This document shows positions 1 to 8,766 of a DNA stretch of 64,000 nucleotides, one piece after another (the first letter of the stretch is position 1; each line of letters begins with the position of its first letter). A program made the translations under genes and the position numbers. The notes below the pieces were generated by a model. That model saw only the letters and a program-made list of their open reading frames with translations. It searched no databases and was not told the origin of the DNA. Origin of the DNA: Streptomyces sp. NBC_01591 (lineage in GTDB: Bacteria > Actinomycetota > Actinomycetes > Streptomycetales > Streptomycetaceae); assembly GCF_035918155.1 (NCBI RefSeq), contig NZ_CP109327.1, forward strand, positions 2,976,001 to 3,040,000. Direction: 5' to 3'.

Positions 1-1220
1 GTGACCCCCGGTATGTCGGCGACCTTGCCGGGCAGCAGCGCTCGCTGCAGGATGCGGCTGATGGTGGCCTGCCGGGTGTAGGCGCGGGCCGCACCGACGG
101 CGAGGCCGACCCGGCGTACGAAGTCCTCGATGAGCGCGGTCACCTCGTCGGGGACGCGGGCGAGGCCCTCCCGGCCGAGGAGCACGGCGCCGAGTGTCCG
201 GCCGCCGGAGGTGATCCGGTAGGCGAGGGCGGACGCGGCGGGCTCGTCGGCCTTCTCGCCGTCCTCCTCGCCCCCGGGCCACGGCATGGAGACGGGCCCG
301 GTGCCGACCCGCTCGGGGAGCCGGATCGGGTCCTGCTCCAGCAGGGTGCGCAGCTGCCCGGTCTCGGCCTCGTCCCGGTGCCAGACACTGGCGAGCCGGG
401 GGACGGCCGAGGGTCCGCCGTTCTCGGGCTCCAGCCAGATCGCGCACCAGTCGGCGAGTCTGGGCACCAGTAACTGTCCGGAGAGCGCCGCCACGATGTC
501 CTCGTCGAGCTGGCCGGCGAGCAGGTCCGAGGCCTCGGCGAGGAACGAGAGCGCGCCGCGGCCGGCCCAGTCCGCGTCGTCGCGCAGCGCGCGCCGGGCG
601 GTGGGGGCGAGCAGCTCGGCGGCGCGCAGTCCCTGCTGGAATTCGGGCTCGGCCGCCGGTTCCGGGAACGGGTTCCAGTCGTCCACGGGGAGCCGGGCCC
701 AGACGGTCTTGAGGCCGGTGCGGTAGGTGATGCCCCAGCGCTCGGCGAGGGTGCCGACGAGCTGGAGCCCGCGACCGTACTCGGCGGGCTCGTCGGGGCC
801 CGCGATGCCGGCCCCCTCCGCCGCTTCGGCCGCGCTTCCGGTCTCCGGGCGGTCGCTGCGCACGGCGCGGGCCGGATGGTGGTCCGAGACCTCCAGCACC
901 AGGGCCGCGGCCTCGTCCTCGGTGGCCTCCTCCAGCCGGGCGAGCAGTTCCACGTTGGTCCCGGCGTGCACGACCGCGTTGGTGACCAGCTCGCTGACGA
1001 CGACCTCCGCGTCCTCGGCCACGCGCTCGCTGAAGCCCACGGCCGCCGGCAGCCCGAGCCCGGTCCACTCGTCGAGCGCGGCCCGGACGAACCGGCGGGC
1101 GGCGGAGGGTGCGAGGAGGTTTCCGGGCAGGGACGTATGGGCGACCGGCCGCGCATCCGCACGGCCTGCGGGAATACCGGGACGCTGAACGATGTCCCGC
1201 TGCAAGGGAATGGGCCCCAC
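1..1220 (-). CDS. ATP-binding SpoIIE-family protein phosphatase (C-terminus beyond window)
   Basis: Partial gene running off the left edge; 406 codons are visible. The N-terminal part is an HATPase_c-type anti-sigma-kinase fold with the N-box SELVTNAVVHAG (residues 76-87) and the glycine box YGRGLQLV (148-155). Residues about 180-385 look like a GAF-like sensor region. The sequence is cut just as a SpoIIE/PP2C phosphatase domain seems to begin (RILQRALLPG). Streptomyces encode many such kinase/phosphatase fusions acting on anti-anti-sigma factors; the partner here is unknown. The GTG start is preceded at 8 nt by AGGAG. Codon 250 is TTA (471-473), so translation should depend on the bldA tRNA. 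Family call is firm; the full domain list cannot be checked. Confidence 0.85.
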   Translation of the reverse strand, partial: MGPIPLQRDIVQRPGIPAGRADARPVAHTSLPGNLLAPSAARRFVRAALDEWTGLGLPAAVGFSERVAEDAEVVVSELVTNAVVHAGTNVELLARLEEATEDEAAALVLEVSDHHPARAVRSDRPETGSAAEAAEGAGIAGPDEPAEYGRGLQLVGTLAERWGITYRTGLKTVWARLPVDDWNPFPEPAAEPEFQQGLRAAELLAPTARRALRDDADWAGRGALSFLAEASDLLAGQLDEDIVAALSGQLLVPRLADWCAIWLEPENGGPSAVPRLASVWHRDEAETGQLRTLLEQDPIRLPERVGTGPVSMPWPGGEEDGEKADEPAASALAYRITSGGRTLGAVLLGREGLARVPDEVTALIEDFVRRVGLAVGAARAYTRQATISRILQRALLPGKVADIPGV

Positions 1221-1245
1221 GGTGCAGCTCCTGACCTGTTCTCGC

Positions 1246-1283
1246 TCTGTCTGTTCTCGTTGGTGTCTGTCTGTTCTCGTTGG
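1246..1283. repeat. 20-bp tandem repeat in the phosphatase leader
   Basis: TCTGTCTGTTCTCGTTGG occurs at 1246-1263 and again at 1266-1283, a 20-bp period. A degenerate third copy lies at about 1231-1245. The repeat sits 26-64 bp upstream of the GTG start of the SpoIIE-type phosphatase, where a promoter or operator would be expected. Confidence 0.8.
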
Positions 1284-1416
1284 GCGGCGCTGACGACACC
1301 GACAGAGTGACAGATGGACCATGCCCATAAGCAGCGAGTTGCCGAAGTTGAGCGGAGAAAATGAGCGGGGAGGAACAGAGGCAGCCGCACCGTGCGACCG
1401 GTCCGCGAGGACCTGC

Positions 1417-3306
<1,890 letters not shown>

Positions 3307-3344
3307 GACGTCCTCCGGGCCTGCGGCAGTGCTTCACGACCGGC

Positions 3345-3452
3345 TGCTGGTTGCTGCTTGTTCCTGCGCGTGTCTGCGTGCTTGATCCTGCGGCGCTTGT
3401 TCTGCGGGGCTTGTTCTGCGGGTTGCTCCGCGGGTTGCTCTGCGGCGCTTGT
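3345..3452. repeat. Degenerate TTGTTCTGCGGG-type repeats in acyl-CoA ligase leader
   Basis: This stretch upstream of the acyl-CoA ligase holds five to seven imperfect copies of a 13-18 bp unit resembling CTTGTTCTGCGGG or GGTTGCTCTGCGG. It has no coding signature on either strand and would form part of the 5' leader of the ligase mRNA. Confidence 0.6.
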
Positions 3453-3468
3453 TTAACTGGCGAGTAAC
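3453..3468. promoter_or_regulatory. Candidate TetR-type operator
   Basis: On the minus strand the sequence reads GTTACTCGCCAGTTAA, an imperfect palindrome with one exact TTACTCG half-site. TTACTnnnnAGTAA-like sites are typical of TetR-family fatty-acid regulators in actinobacteria. Its place about 150 bp upstream of an acyl-CoA ligase fits, but the assignment is inference from motif and position only. Confidence 0.4.
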
Positions 3469-3540
3469 TACGAAGCCGTGATCAGGGTAGAGCGCCCGCG
3501 TCCGCCGCGTAAGAGGCAACGGGCCGCCGCTTCATAACAA

Positions 3541-3583
3541 ACGGGCCCCTGTGTCGCGAGGTGCTGCGACACAGGGGCCTGTT
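3541..3583. terminator. lepA terminator hairpin
   Basis: GGCCCCTGTGTCGC (3544-3557) pairs with GCGACACAGGGGCC (3566-3579), a perfect 14-bp stem with an 8-nt loop, about 65 bp downstream of the lepA stop codon. Confidence 0.8.
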
Positions 3584-3647
3584 CGGGCTACCACCGGGTA
3601 GGGGCGGACGGAGCCGGACCTGGGGTCACGGCGACGACCGGGGCGGG

Positions 3648-5522
3648 CTACTTCTTGCCCTTGCTCTCCCCGCCCGACTCGTCCGTGGACAGCACGGCGA
3701 TGAAGGCCTCCTGCGGCACCTCCACGTTGCCGACCATCTTCATCCGCTTCTTGCCTTCCTTCTGCTTCTCCAGCAGCTTCCGCTTACGGGAGATGTCACC
3801 GCCGTAGCACTTGGCGAGGACGTCCTTGCGGATGGCGCGGACGGTCTCACGGGCGATGACCCGGGAGCCGATGGCGGCCTGGATCGGCACCTCGAAGTTC
3901 TGCCGCGGGATCAGCTCACGCAGCTTGGCGACCAGCCGGACGCCGTACGCGTACGCCTTGTCCTTGTGCGTGACCGCGGAGAACGCATCGACCTTGTCGC
4001 CGTGCAGCAGGATGTCGACCTTGACGAGCTGGGCGGACTGCTCGCCGGTGGGCTCGTAGTCGAGCGAGGCGTAACCCCGCGTCTTGGACTTCAGCTGGTC
4101 GAAGAAGTCGAAGACGATCTCGGCGAGCGGCAGGGTGTAGCGGATCTCGACCCGGTCCTCGGAGAGGTAGTCCATGCCGAGCAGGGTGCCGCGCCGGTTC
4201 TGGCAGAGCTCCATGATCGCGCCGATGAACTCGCTGGGGGCCAGGACCGTGGCACGCACGACGGGCTCGTGCACCTTGTCGATCTTGCCCTCGGGGAATT
4301 CGCTCGGGTTGGTGACGGTGTGCTCGGTGCCGTCCTCCATGTCGACGCGGTAGACCACGTTGGGGGCGGTGGCGATGAGTTCGAGACCGAACTCGCGCTC
4401 CAGCCGCTCGCGGATCACGTCGAGGTGGAGCAGCCCGAGGAAGCCGACGCGGAAGCCGAAGCCGAGGGCCGCGGAGGTCTCCGGCTCGTACACCAGGGCG
4501 GCGTCGTTGAGCTGGAGCTTGTCGAGCGCCTCGCGCAGGTCCGGGTAGTCCGATCCATCCAGCGGGTACAGGCCCGAGAACACCATCGGCTTGGGGTCCT
4601 TGTAGCCGCCCAGCGCCTCGGTCGCGCCCTTGCTCAGGGAGGTGATGGTGTCACCGACCTTGGACTGCCGGACGTCCTTCACACCGGTGATGATGTAGCC
4701 GACCTCACCCACGCCGAGGCCGTCGGCCGGGGTCATCTCCGGGGAGGAGACCCCGATCTCCAGCAGCTCGTGGGTGGCGCCGGTGGACATCATCCTGATG
4801 CGCTCGCGCTTGTTGAGCTGGCCGTCGACCACACGGACGTACGTGACGACGCCGCGGTACGAGTCGTAGACCGAGTCGAAGATCATCGCGCGGGCCGGGG
4901 CGTCCGCCTGGCCAATCGGGGCCGGGACGTCCCTGACCACCCGGTCGAGCAGCGCGTCCACGCCGATGCCGGTCTTCGCGGAGACCTTGAGCACGTCCTC
5001 CGGCTGGCAGCCGATGAGGTTGGCCAGCTCCTCGGAGAACTTCTCGGGCTGCGCGGCCGGCAGGTCGATCTTGTTGAGCACCGGGACGATGGTGAGGTCG
5101 TTCTCCATCGCCAGGTAGAGGTTGGCCAGCGTCTGGGCCTCGATGCCCTGCGCGGCGTCGACCAGCAGGACCGTGCCCTCGCAGGCGGCGAGCGAGCGGG
5201 AGACCTCGTAGGTGAAGTCCACGTGGCCCGGGGTGTCGATCATGTTGAGGACATGGGTGCGGCCCTGGCCCTCGCCCGTGGTGGGCGCCCAGGGCAGCCG
5301 CACCGCCTGGGACTTGATGGTGATGCCGCGCTCGCGCTCGATGTCCATCCGGTCGAGGTACTGAGCACGCATCTGCCGCTGGTCGACCACACCGGTCAGC
5401 TGGAGCATCCGGTCGGCAAGGGTCGACTTGCCGTGGTCGATGTGCGCGATGATGCAGAAGTTGCGGATCAGCGCCGGGTCGGTACGGCTCGGCTCGGGCA
5501 CGTTGGTAGGAGTCGCGGGCAC
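3648..5522 (-). CDS. lepA: Elongation factor 4 (LepA), ribosomal back-translocase GTPase
   Basis: 624-residue translational GTPase. G1 [10 protein letters not shown]3 [16 protein letters not shown] and G4 NKIDLPAA are all present. They are followed by EF-G-like domains and the LepA-specific C-terminus ending in [20 protein letters not shown] longer reading to 5705 is open, but the GTG at 5522 (protein [13 protein letters not shown]...) gives the N-terminus typical of Streptomyces LepA and has CAGGA upstream. LepA binds stalled or mistranslocated ribosomes and promotes initiation or back-translocation. It is divergent from rpsT, a common actinobacterial arrangement. Confidence 0.97.
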   Translation of the reverse strand: MPATPTNVPEPSRTDPALIRNFCIIAHIDHGKSTLADRMLQLTGVVDQRQMRAQYLDRMDIERERGITIKSQAVRLPWAPTTGEGQGRTHVLNMIDTPGHVDFTYEVSRSLAACEGTVLLVDAAQGIEAQTLANLYLAMENDLTIVPVLNKIDLPAAQPEKFSEELANLIGCQPEDVLKVSAKTGIGVDALLDRVVRDVPAPIGQADAPARAMIFDSVYDSYRGVVTYVRVVDGQLNKRERIRMMSTGATHELLEIGVSSPEMTPADGLGVGEVGYIITGVKDVRQSKVGDTITSLSKGATEALGGYKDPKPMVFSGLYPLDGSDYPDLREALDKLQLNDAALVYEPETSAALGFGFRVGFLGLLHLDVIRERLEREFGLELIATAPNVVYRVDMEDGTEHTVTNPSEFPEGKIDKVHEPVVRATVLAPSEFIGAIMELCQNRRGTLLGMDYLSEDRVEIRYTLPLAEIVFDFFDQLKSKTRGYASLDYEPTGEQSAQLVKVDILLHGDKVDAFSAVTHKDKAYAYGVRLVAKLRELIPRQNFEVPIQAAIGSRVIARETVRAIRKDVLAKCYGGDISRKRKLLEKQKEGKKRMKMVGNVEVPQEAFIAVLSTDESGGESKGKK

Positions 5523-5660
5523 GCAGGGTCCTGATTCTTGAGACGCCGAACGCCGTGTCTCGGGTCGATGTCGGGTCGGTCGGATCGATACGTAGCCTCC
5601 ATCGTCCCATGGTTGCGGGGCGGAGACCGGTTTGGGCCGGTCGGAGTGGGGCTGGTACCG

Positions 5661-5689
5661 TTGACAGCTGTGCCTCGCGACTCTCTCAG
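5661..5689 (+). promoter_or_regulatory. Possible rpsT promoter
   Basis: A consensus -35 hexamer TTGACA is at 5661-5666. The matching -10 region about 17 bp later (TCTCAG, 5684-5689) is poor. The site lies 72 bp upstream of rpsT in the lepA-rpsT divergent gap. The call rests on the -35 only. Confidence 0.35.
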
Positions 5690-5737
5690 GCCGTGGGGCG
5701 CACATCGAAGATCCAACGAACCTGAAAAGGCTCTTTC

Positions 5738-6004
5738 GTGGCGAACATCAAGTCCCAGATCAAGCGGAACAAGACGAACGAGAAGGCGCGCCTGCGCAAC
5801 AAGGCCGTCAAGTCCTCGCTCAAGACCGCTATCCGCAAGGCCCGTGAGGCTGCCGCCGCCGGTGATGTCGAGAAGGCCACCACGGCCGCTCGCGACGCCT
5901 CCCGCGCGCTCGACAAGGCCGTCTCGAAGGGTGTCATCCACAAGAACGCCGCCGCCAACAAGAAGTCGGCGCTGGCGTCCAAGGTTGCCTCCCTCCAGGG
6001 CTGA
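5738..6004 (+). CDS. rpsT: 30S ribosomal protein S20
   Basis: 88-residue basic protein starting [18 protein letters not shown], the classic S20 N-terminus that binds 16S rRNA helices. Length and the lysine/alanine-rich helical composition match the family. The start is GTG with an AAAGG-like site about 8 nt upstream. Monocistronic: lepA is divergent and holA convergent, with a strong bidirectional hairpin after it. Confidence 0.97.
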   Translation: MANIKSQIKRNKTNEKARLRNKAVKSSLKTAIRKAREAAAAGDVEKATTAARDASRALDKAVSKGVIHKNAAANKKSALASKVASLQG

Positions 6005-6123
6005 GCATTCTGATGTGATCGCCGGGACGGACCCAGCGGGCCCTCTCTCCCGTTCCTGACCGGCACCCCGCGCCGCACACCGAACCTGCGTTCGCCACGC
6101 GGGTGCGGCGCACCAAGCGTGAA

Positions 6124-6173
6124 CCGAAGGCCCCGGCCTCCGCTCTCCCCAGGGCGAGGACCGGGGCCTTCGG
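6124..6173. terminator. Bidirectional terminator between rpsT and holA
   Basis: CCGAAGGCCCCGG (6124-6136) pairs perfectly with CCGGGGCCTTCGG (6161-6173); the loop is 24 nt. It lies between convergent rpsT and holA. The rest of 6005-6293 is short GC-rich direct repeats (GCCCCGCCTGCC-like, about 6238-6285) with no ORF I can support. Confidence 0.75.
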
Positions 6174-6293
6174 CGTACCGTTCCGGGGGCGGGGCCTTCG
6201 GCGTACGTACTCGCGCTCGTGCCGGACGGCCCCACCTGCCGGACGGCCCCGCCTGCCCGGTAGCCCCGCCTGCCCGACAGTCCCGTCGCGGGG

Positions 6294-7280
6294 CTACCGC
6301 CCCGACCGTGCCGCCCGCGCCACCGCGACCACGGCCTTCTCCAGCGCGTACTCCGGGTCGTCACCGCCGCCCTTGACCCCCGCGTCCGCGTCCGCGACCG
6401 CTCGCAGCGCCAGGGCCACCCCGTCGGGCGTCCAGCCACGCATCTGCTGCCGCACCCGGTCGATCTTCCACGGCGGCATGCCCAGCTCACGGGCGAGGTC
6501 GGCGGGCCGCCCGCCGCGGGCCGAGGACAGCTTGCCGATCGCCCGTACGCCCTGTGCAAGCGCGCTCGTGATCAGCACCGGCGCCACTCCGGTCGACAGC
6601 GACCAGCGCAGCGCCTCCAGCGCTTCCGCAGCCCGTCCCTCCACCGCGCGGTCGGCGACCGTGAAGCTCGACGCCTCGGCGCGGCCCGTGTAGTAACGGG
6701 CGACGACCGCTTCGTCGATGGTGCCCTCGACATCCGCGACAAGCTGCGAGACCGCGCTCGCCAACTCCCGGAGATCGCTGCCGATGGAGTCGACCAACGC
6801 CTGGCACGCCTCGGGCGTCGCCGAGCGCCCCAGCGCCCTGAACTCGGACCGTACGAACGAGAGCCGCTCGGCCGGCTTGGTCGTCTTTGGACACGCGACT
6901 TCCCGCGCCCCTGCCTTGCGCGCCGCGTCCAGCAGGCCCTTGCCCTTGGCGCCGCCCGCGTGCAGCAGCACGAGGGTGATCTCCTCGACCGGATCGCCGA
7001 GATACGCCTTGACGTCCTTGACCGTGTCGGCGGAGAGGTCCTGTGCGTTGCGCACGATCACCACCTTGCGCTCGGCGAAGAGCGACGGGCTCGTCAGCTC
7101 GGCGAGGGTGCCGGGCTGGAGCTGGTCGGAGGTGAGGTCGCGGACATCGGTGTCGGGGTCGGAGGCGCGGGCCGCCGCCACCACCTGCTGAACGGCGCGG
7201 TCGAGGAGCAGGTCCTCCTGGCCCACGGCGAGCGTGAGGGGGGCGAGCGGGTCGTCGGTGGAATTCCTTCTGGTGGCCAT
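6294..7280 (-). CDS. holA: DNA polymerase III subunit delta (clamp-loader)
   Basis: 328-residue HolA homologue, the clamp-loader subunit that opens the sliding clamp. It has the N-terminal segment VGQEDLLLDRAVQQVV, the middle LTSPSLFAERKVVIVRNAQ and the C-terminal alpha-helical collar with PPWKIDRVRQQMRGW. The ATG at 7280 is the best start because upstream in-frame sequence is low-complexity and arginine-rich. It is the next gene after rpsT but convergent with it. The closely following + strand ORF at 7418 is divergent from it. Confidence 0.92.
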   Translation of the reverse strand: MATRRNSTDDPLAPLTLAVGQEDLLLDRAVQQVVAAARASDPDTDVRDLTSDQLQPGTLAELTSPSLFAERKVVIVRNAQDLSADTVKDVKAYLGDPVEEITLVLLHAGGAKGKGLLDAARKAGAREVACPKTTKPAERLSFVRSEFRALGRSATPEACQALVDSIGSDLRELASAVSQLVADVEGTIDEAVVARYYTGRAEASSFTVADRAVEGRAAEALEALRWSLSTGVAPVLITSALAQGVRAIGKLSSARGGRPADLARELGMPPWKIDRVRQQMRGWTPDGVALALRAVADADAGVKGGGDDPEYALEKAVVAVARAARSGR

Positions 7281-7417
7281 CGTCGTCCAGCATCCCATGC
7301 ACCACTGACAGCCCTGAGCCGTGGCGTCTTCGGGGTCTGGGCCGTGGCGCTCCCTGGAGCCTGAGCCGTGGTGCTTCCGGGGCCTGGGCGCGGTGCGCCG
7401 TGCGGGAGAATGGGCCG

Positions 7418-7663
7418 GTGAGTGATGTGAGACATGTGCTGGTGCTGCCCGACCGCGATGCCGCGGAGGAGGTGGCGGGAGAGCTCGCCGACCGGTTCGG
7501 GGTCGCCGAGGAGCCCCAGCTCGTACGCGACGCGCTGGCCGGCGAGGACGACGCCGATGACGCCCAGTGGCTGGTGGTCGTGGAGGACCCGTCCGGGCGG
7601 CTGGACTCCTCGGCGCTCGATGCCTTCGCCGCGGAGTACGAGGGGTGGCTCGAAGCGCCTTAG
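7418..7663 (+). CDS. Small conserved hypothetical protein
   Basis: 81-residue acidic protein (VSDVRHVLVLPDRDAAEEV...), with an alternating hydrophobic N-terminal strand and an acidic middle (EDDADDAQ). No catalytic motif is visible. The GTG at 7418 is preferred over the in-frame GTG at 7400 because GGGAG lies 9 nt before it. The ORF is convergent with the YceI gene, stop codons only 23 bp apart. The family is not recognised; coding character is supported by codon bias, a ribosome-binding site and clean boundaries. Confidence 0.7.
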   Translation: MSDVRHVLVLPDRDAAEEVAGELADRFGVAEEPQLVRDALAGEDDADDAQWLVVVEDPSGRLDSSALDAFAAEYEGWLEAP

Positions 7664-7686
7664 GGCCTCTGGCGGGCTCCCGCGGC

Positions 7687-8571
7687 TCAGCTCTTGGGGA
7701 CGATCTGGATGTCCATGTCGATGGAGATGCTGGAGCCGACGGCCGCGATGCCGCGGGCCAGCATGGTCTGCCAGGTGAGGGTGAAGTCCTCACGGTGCAG
7801 TTCCGTGGTGGCCCGGCAGGCGGCACGGGTCTCGCCCTCCAGACCGTTGCCCAGGCCGAGGTACTGGCTGTCCAGCGTGACCGTGCGGCTGACACCGTGC
7901 AGTGTGAGCGCACCGGTCACTCCCCAGCGTGTGCCGCCCCGGTGGACGAAGCGTTCGCTGTAGAACTCCATCGTCGGGTAGCGCCCGACGTCGAGGAAGT
8001 CGCTGGAGCGCAGATGGTCGTCCCGCATCTGGACATTCGTGTCGATCGACGCGGCGTCGATGATCACGTGCATGGCCGAGTCCTCCATGCGGTCGGCGAT
8101 CCGCACGGCACCCGCGAAGTTGTTGAACCGGCCGTGGATACGCGCAAGGCCGATGTGCCGGGCCGTGAAACCGATCTGCGAGTGCATGGGGTCGACCTCC
8201 CACTCACCCGGCGCGGGCAGCTGCGGGGGCGCGGACAGCTGAAGGGTGACATCACCGAGGCTCGCGTGACCGCCCTCGACCACCGTGGCCGAGCCGTGGA
8301 ACGGCGTGAAGCCCTCGGCCGTGACGGCCAGCCGGTACTCACCGGCCGGGACGGTGGCGAGCACGTTGCCGAACGGGTCCGTCTCGCCGCCGAAAACCTT
8401 GCGGCCCGCACCGTCCGTGACCGCGAACTCGGCCTGCGGCACGACCTCGTTGACGGGGTCGAGCACACGGCAACTGAGCAATCCGGCGGTGCGCGGCACC
8501 TCGAGTCCGGCAAGGGCGTTGCCCTGCGCGGCCCCCGCCGCTCGCCCGCTATTCAGCCAACGACCGAACAT
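7687..8571 (-). CDS. YceI-family protein with N-terminal carboxypeptidase-regulatory-like domain
   Basis: 294 residues. Residues about 25-115 form a transthyretin-like beta-sandwich (VPQAEFAVTDGAGRKVFGGETD, VPAGEYRLAVTAEGF) of the CarboxypepD_reg type. Residues about 122-292 are a YceI lipocalin-like barrel (WEVDPMHSQIGFTARHIG, LTLHGVSRTVTL). YceI proteins bind polyisoprenoid or amphiphilic ligands. No signal peptide is visible, so it is probably cytoplasmic, unlike the periplasmic E. coli protein. The fusion is unusual but the reading frame is continuous. It stands alone, downstream of comEC. Confidence 0.88.
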   Translation of the reverse strand: MFGRWLNSGRAAGAAQGNALAGLEVPRTAGLLSCRVLDPVNEVVPQAEFAVTDGAGRKVFGGETDPFGNVLATVPAGEYRLAVTAEGFTPFHGSATVVEGGHASLGDVTLQLSAPPQLPAPGEWEVDPMHSQIGFTARHIGLARIHGRFNNFAGAVRIADRMEDSAMHVIIDAASIDTNVQMRDDHLRSSDFLDVGRYPTMEFYSERFVHRGGTRWGVTGALTLHGVSRTVTLDSQYLGLGNGLEGETRAACRATTELHREDFTLTWQTMLARGIAAVGSSISIDMDIQIVPKS

Positions 8572-8766
8572 CTTCCACCTTCCCCCGGGGATTCACCTTG
8601 GGGCCCGGCGGCTGGACATCTCTGTCGGAGCAGCGGCCCACCGACGAGCATGCATTCGATCACCATTGTGGCATTCGAGGCAAACAGAGCAGCTCGCAGG
8701 AGCTTGGGGGGAGGTGTTACCGATGGTCCGAATTGATCGTTCCGTACGGTGGGCTGCAGGTGACGG

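Noticed and set aside
140..1390. A 416-codon minus-strand frame ending at 140.
   Set aside because: Its protein is Arg/Pro/Ser/Ala-rich and non-homologous. The overlapping frame from GTG 1220 to the window edge has HATPase motifs and a ribosome-binding site.
3561..5534. A 657-codon plus-strand frame opposite lepA.
   Set aside because: It is antisense to lepA with no recognisable domain; the LepA frame carries all GTPase motifs.
5523..5705. N-terminal extension of LepA to the start at 5705.
   Set aside because: The extra 61 residues are not LepA-like and would cover the rpsT promoter region; the GTG at 5522 matches the family N-terminus.
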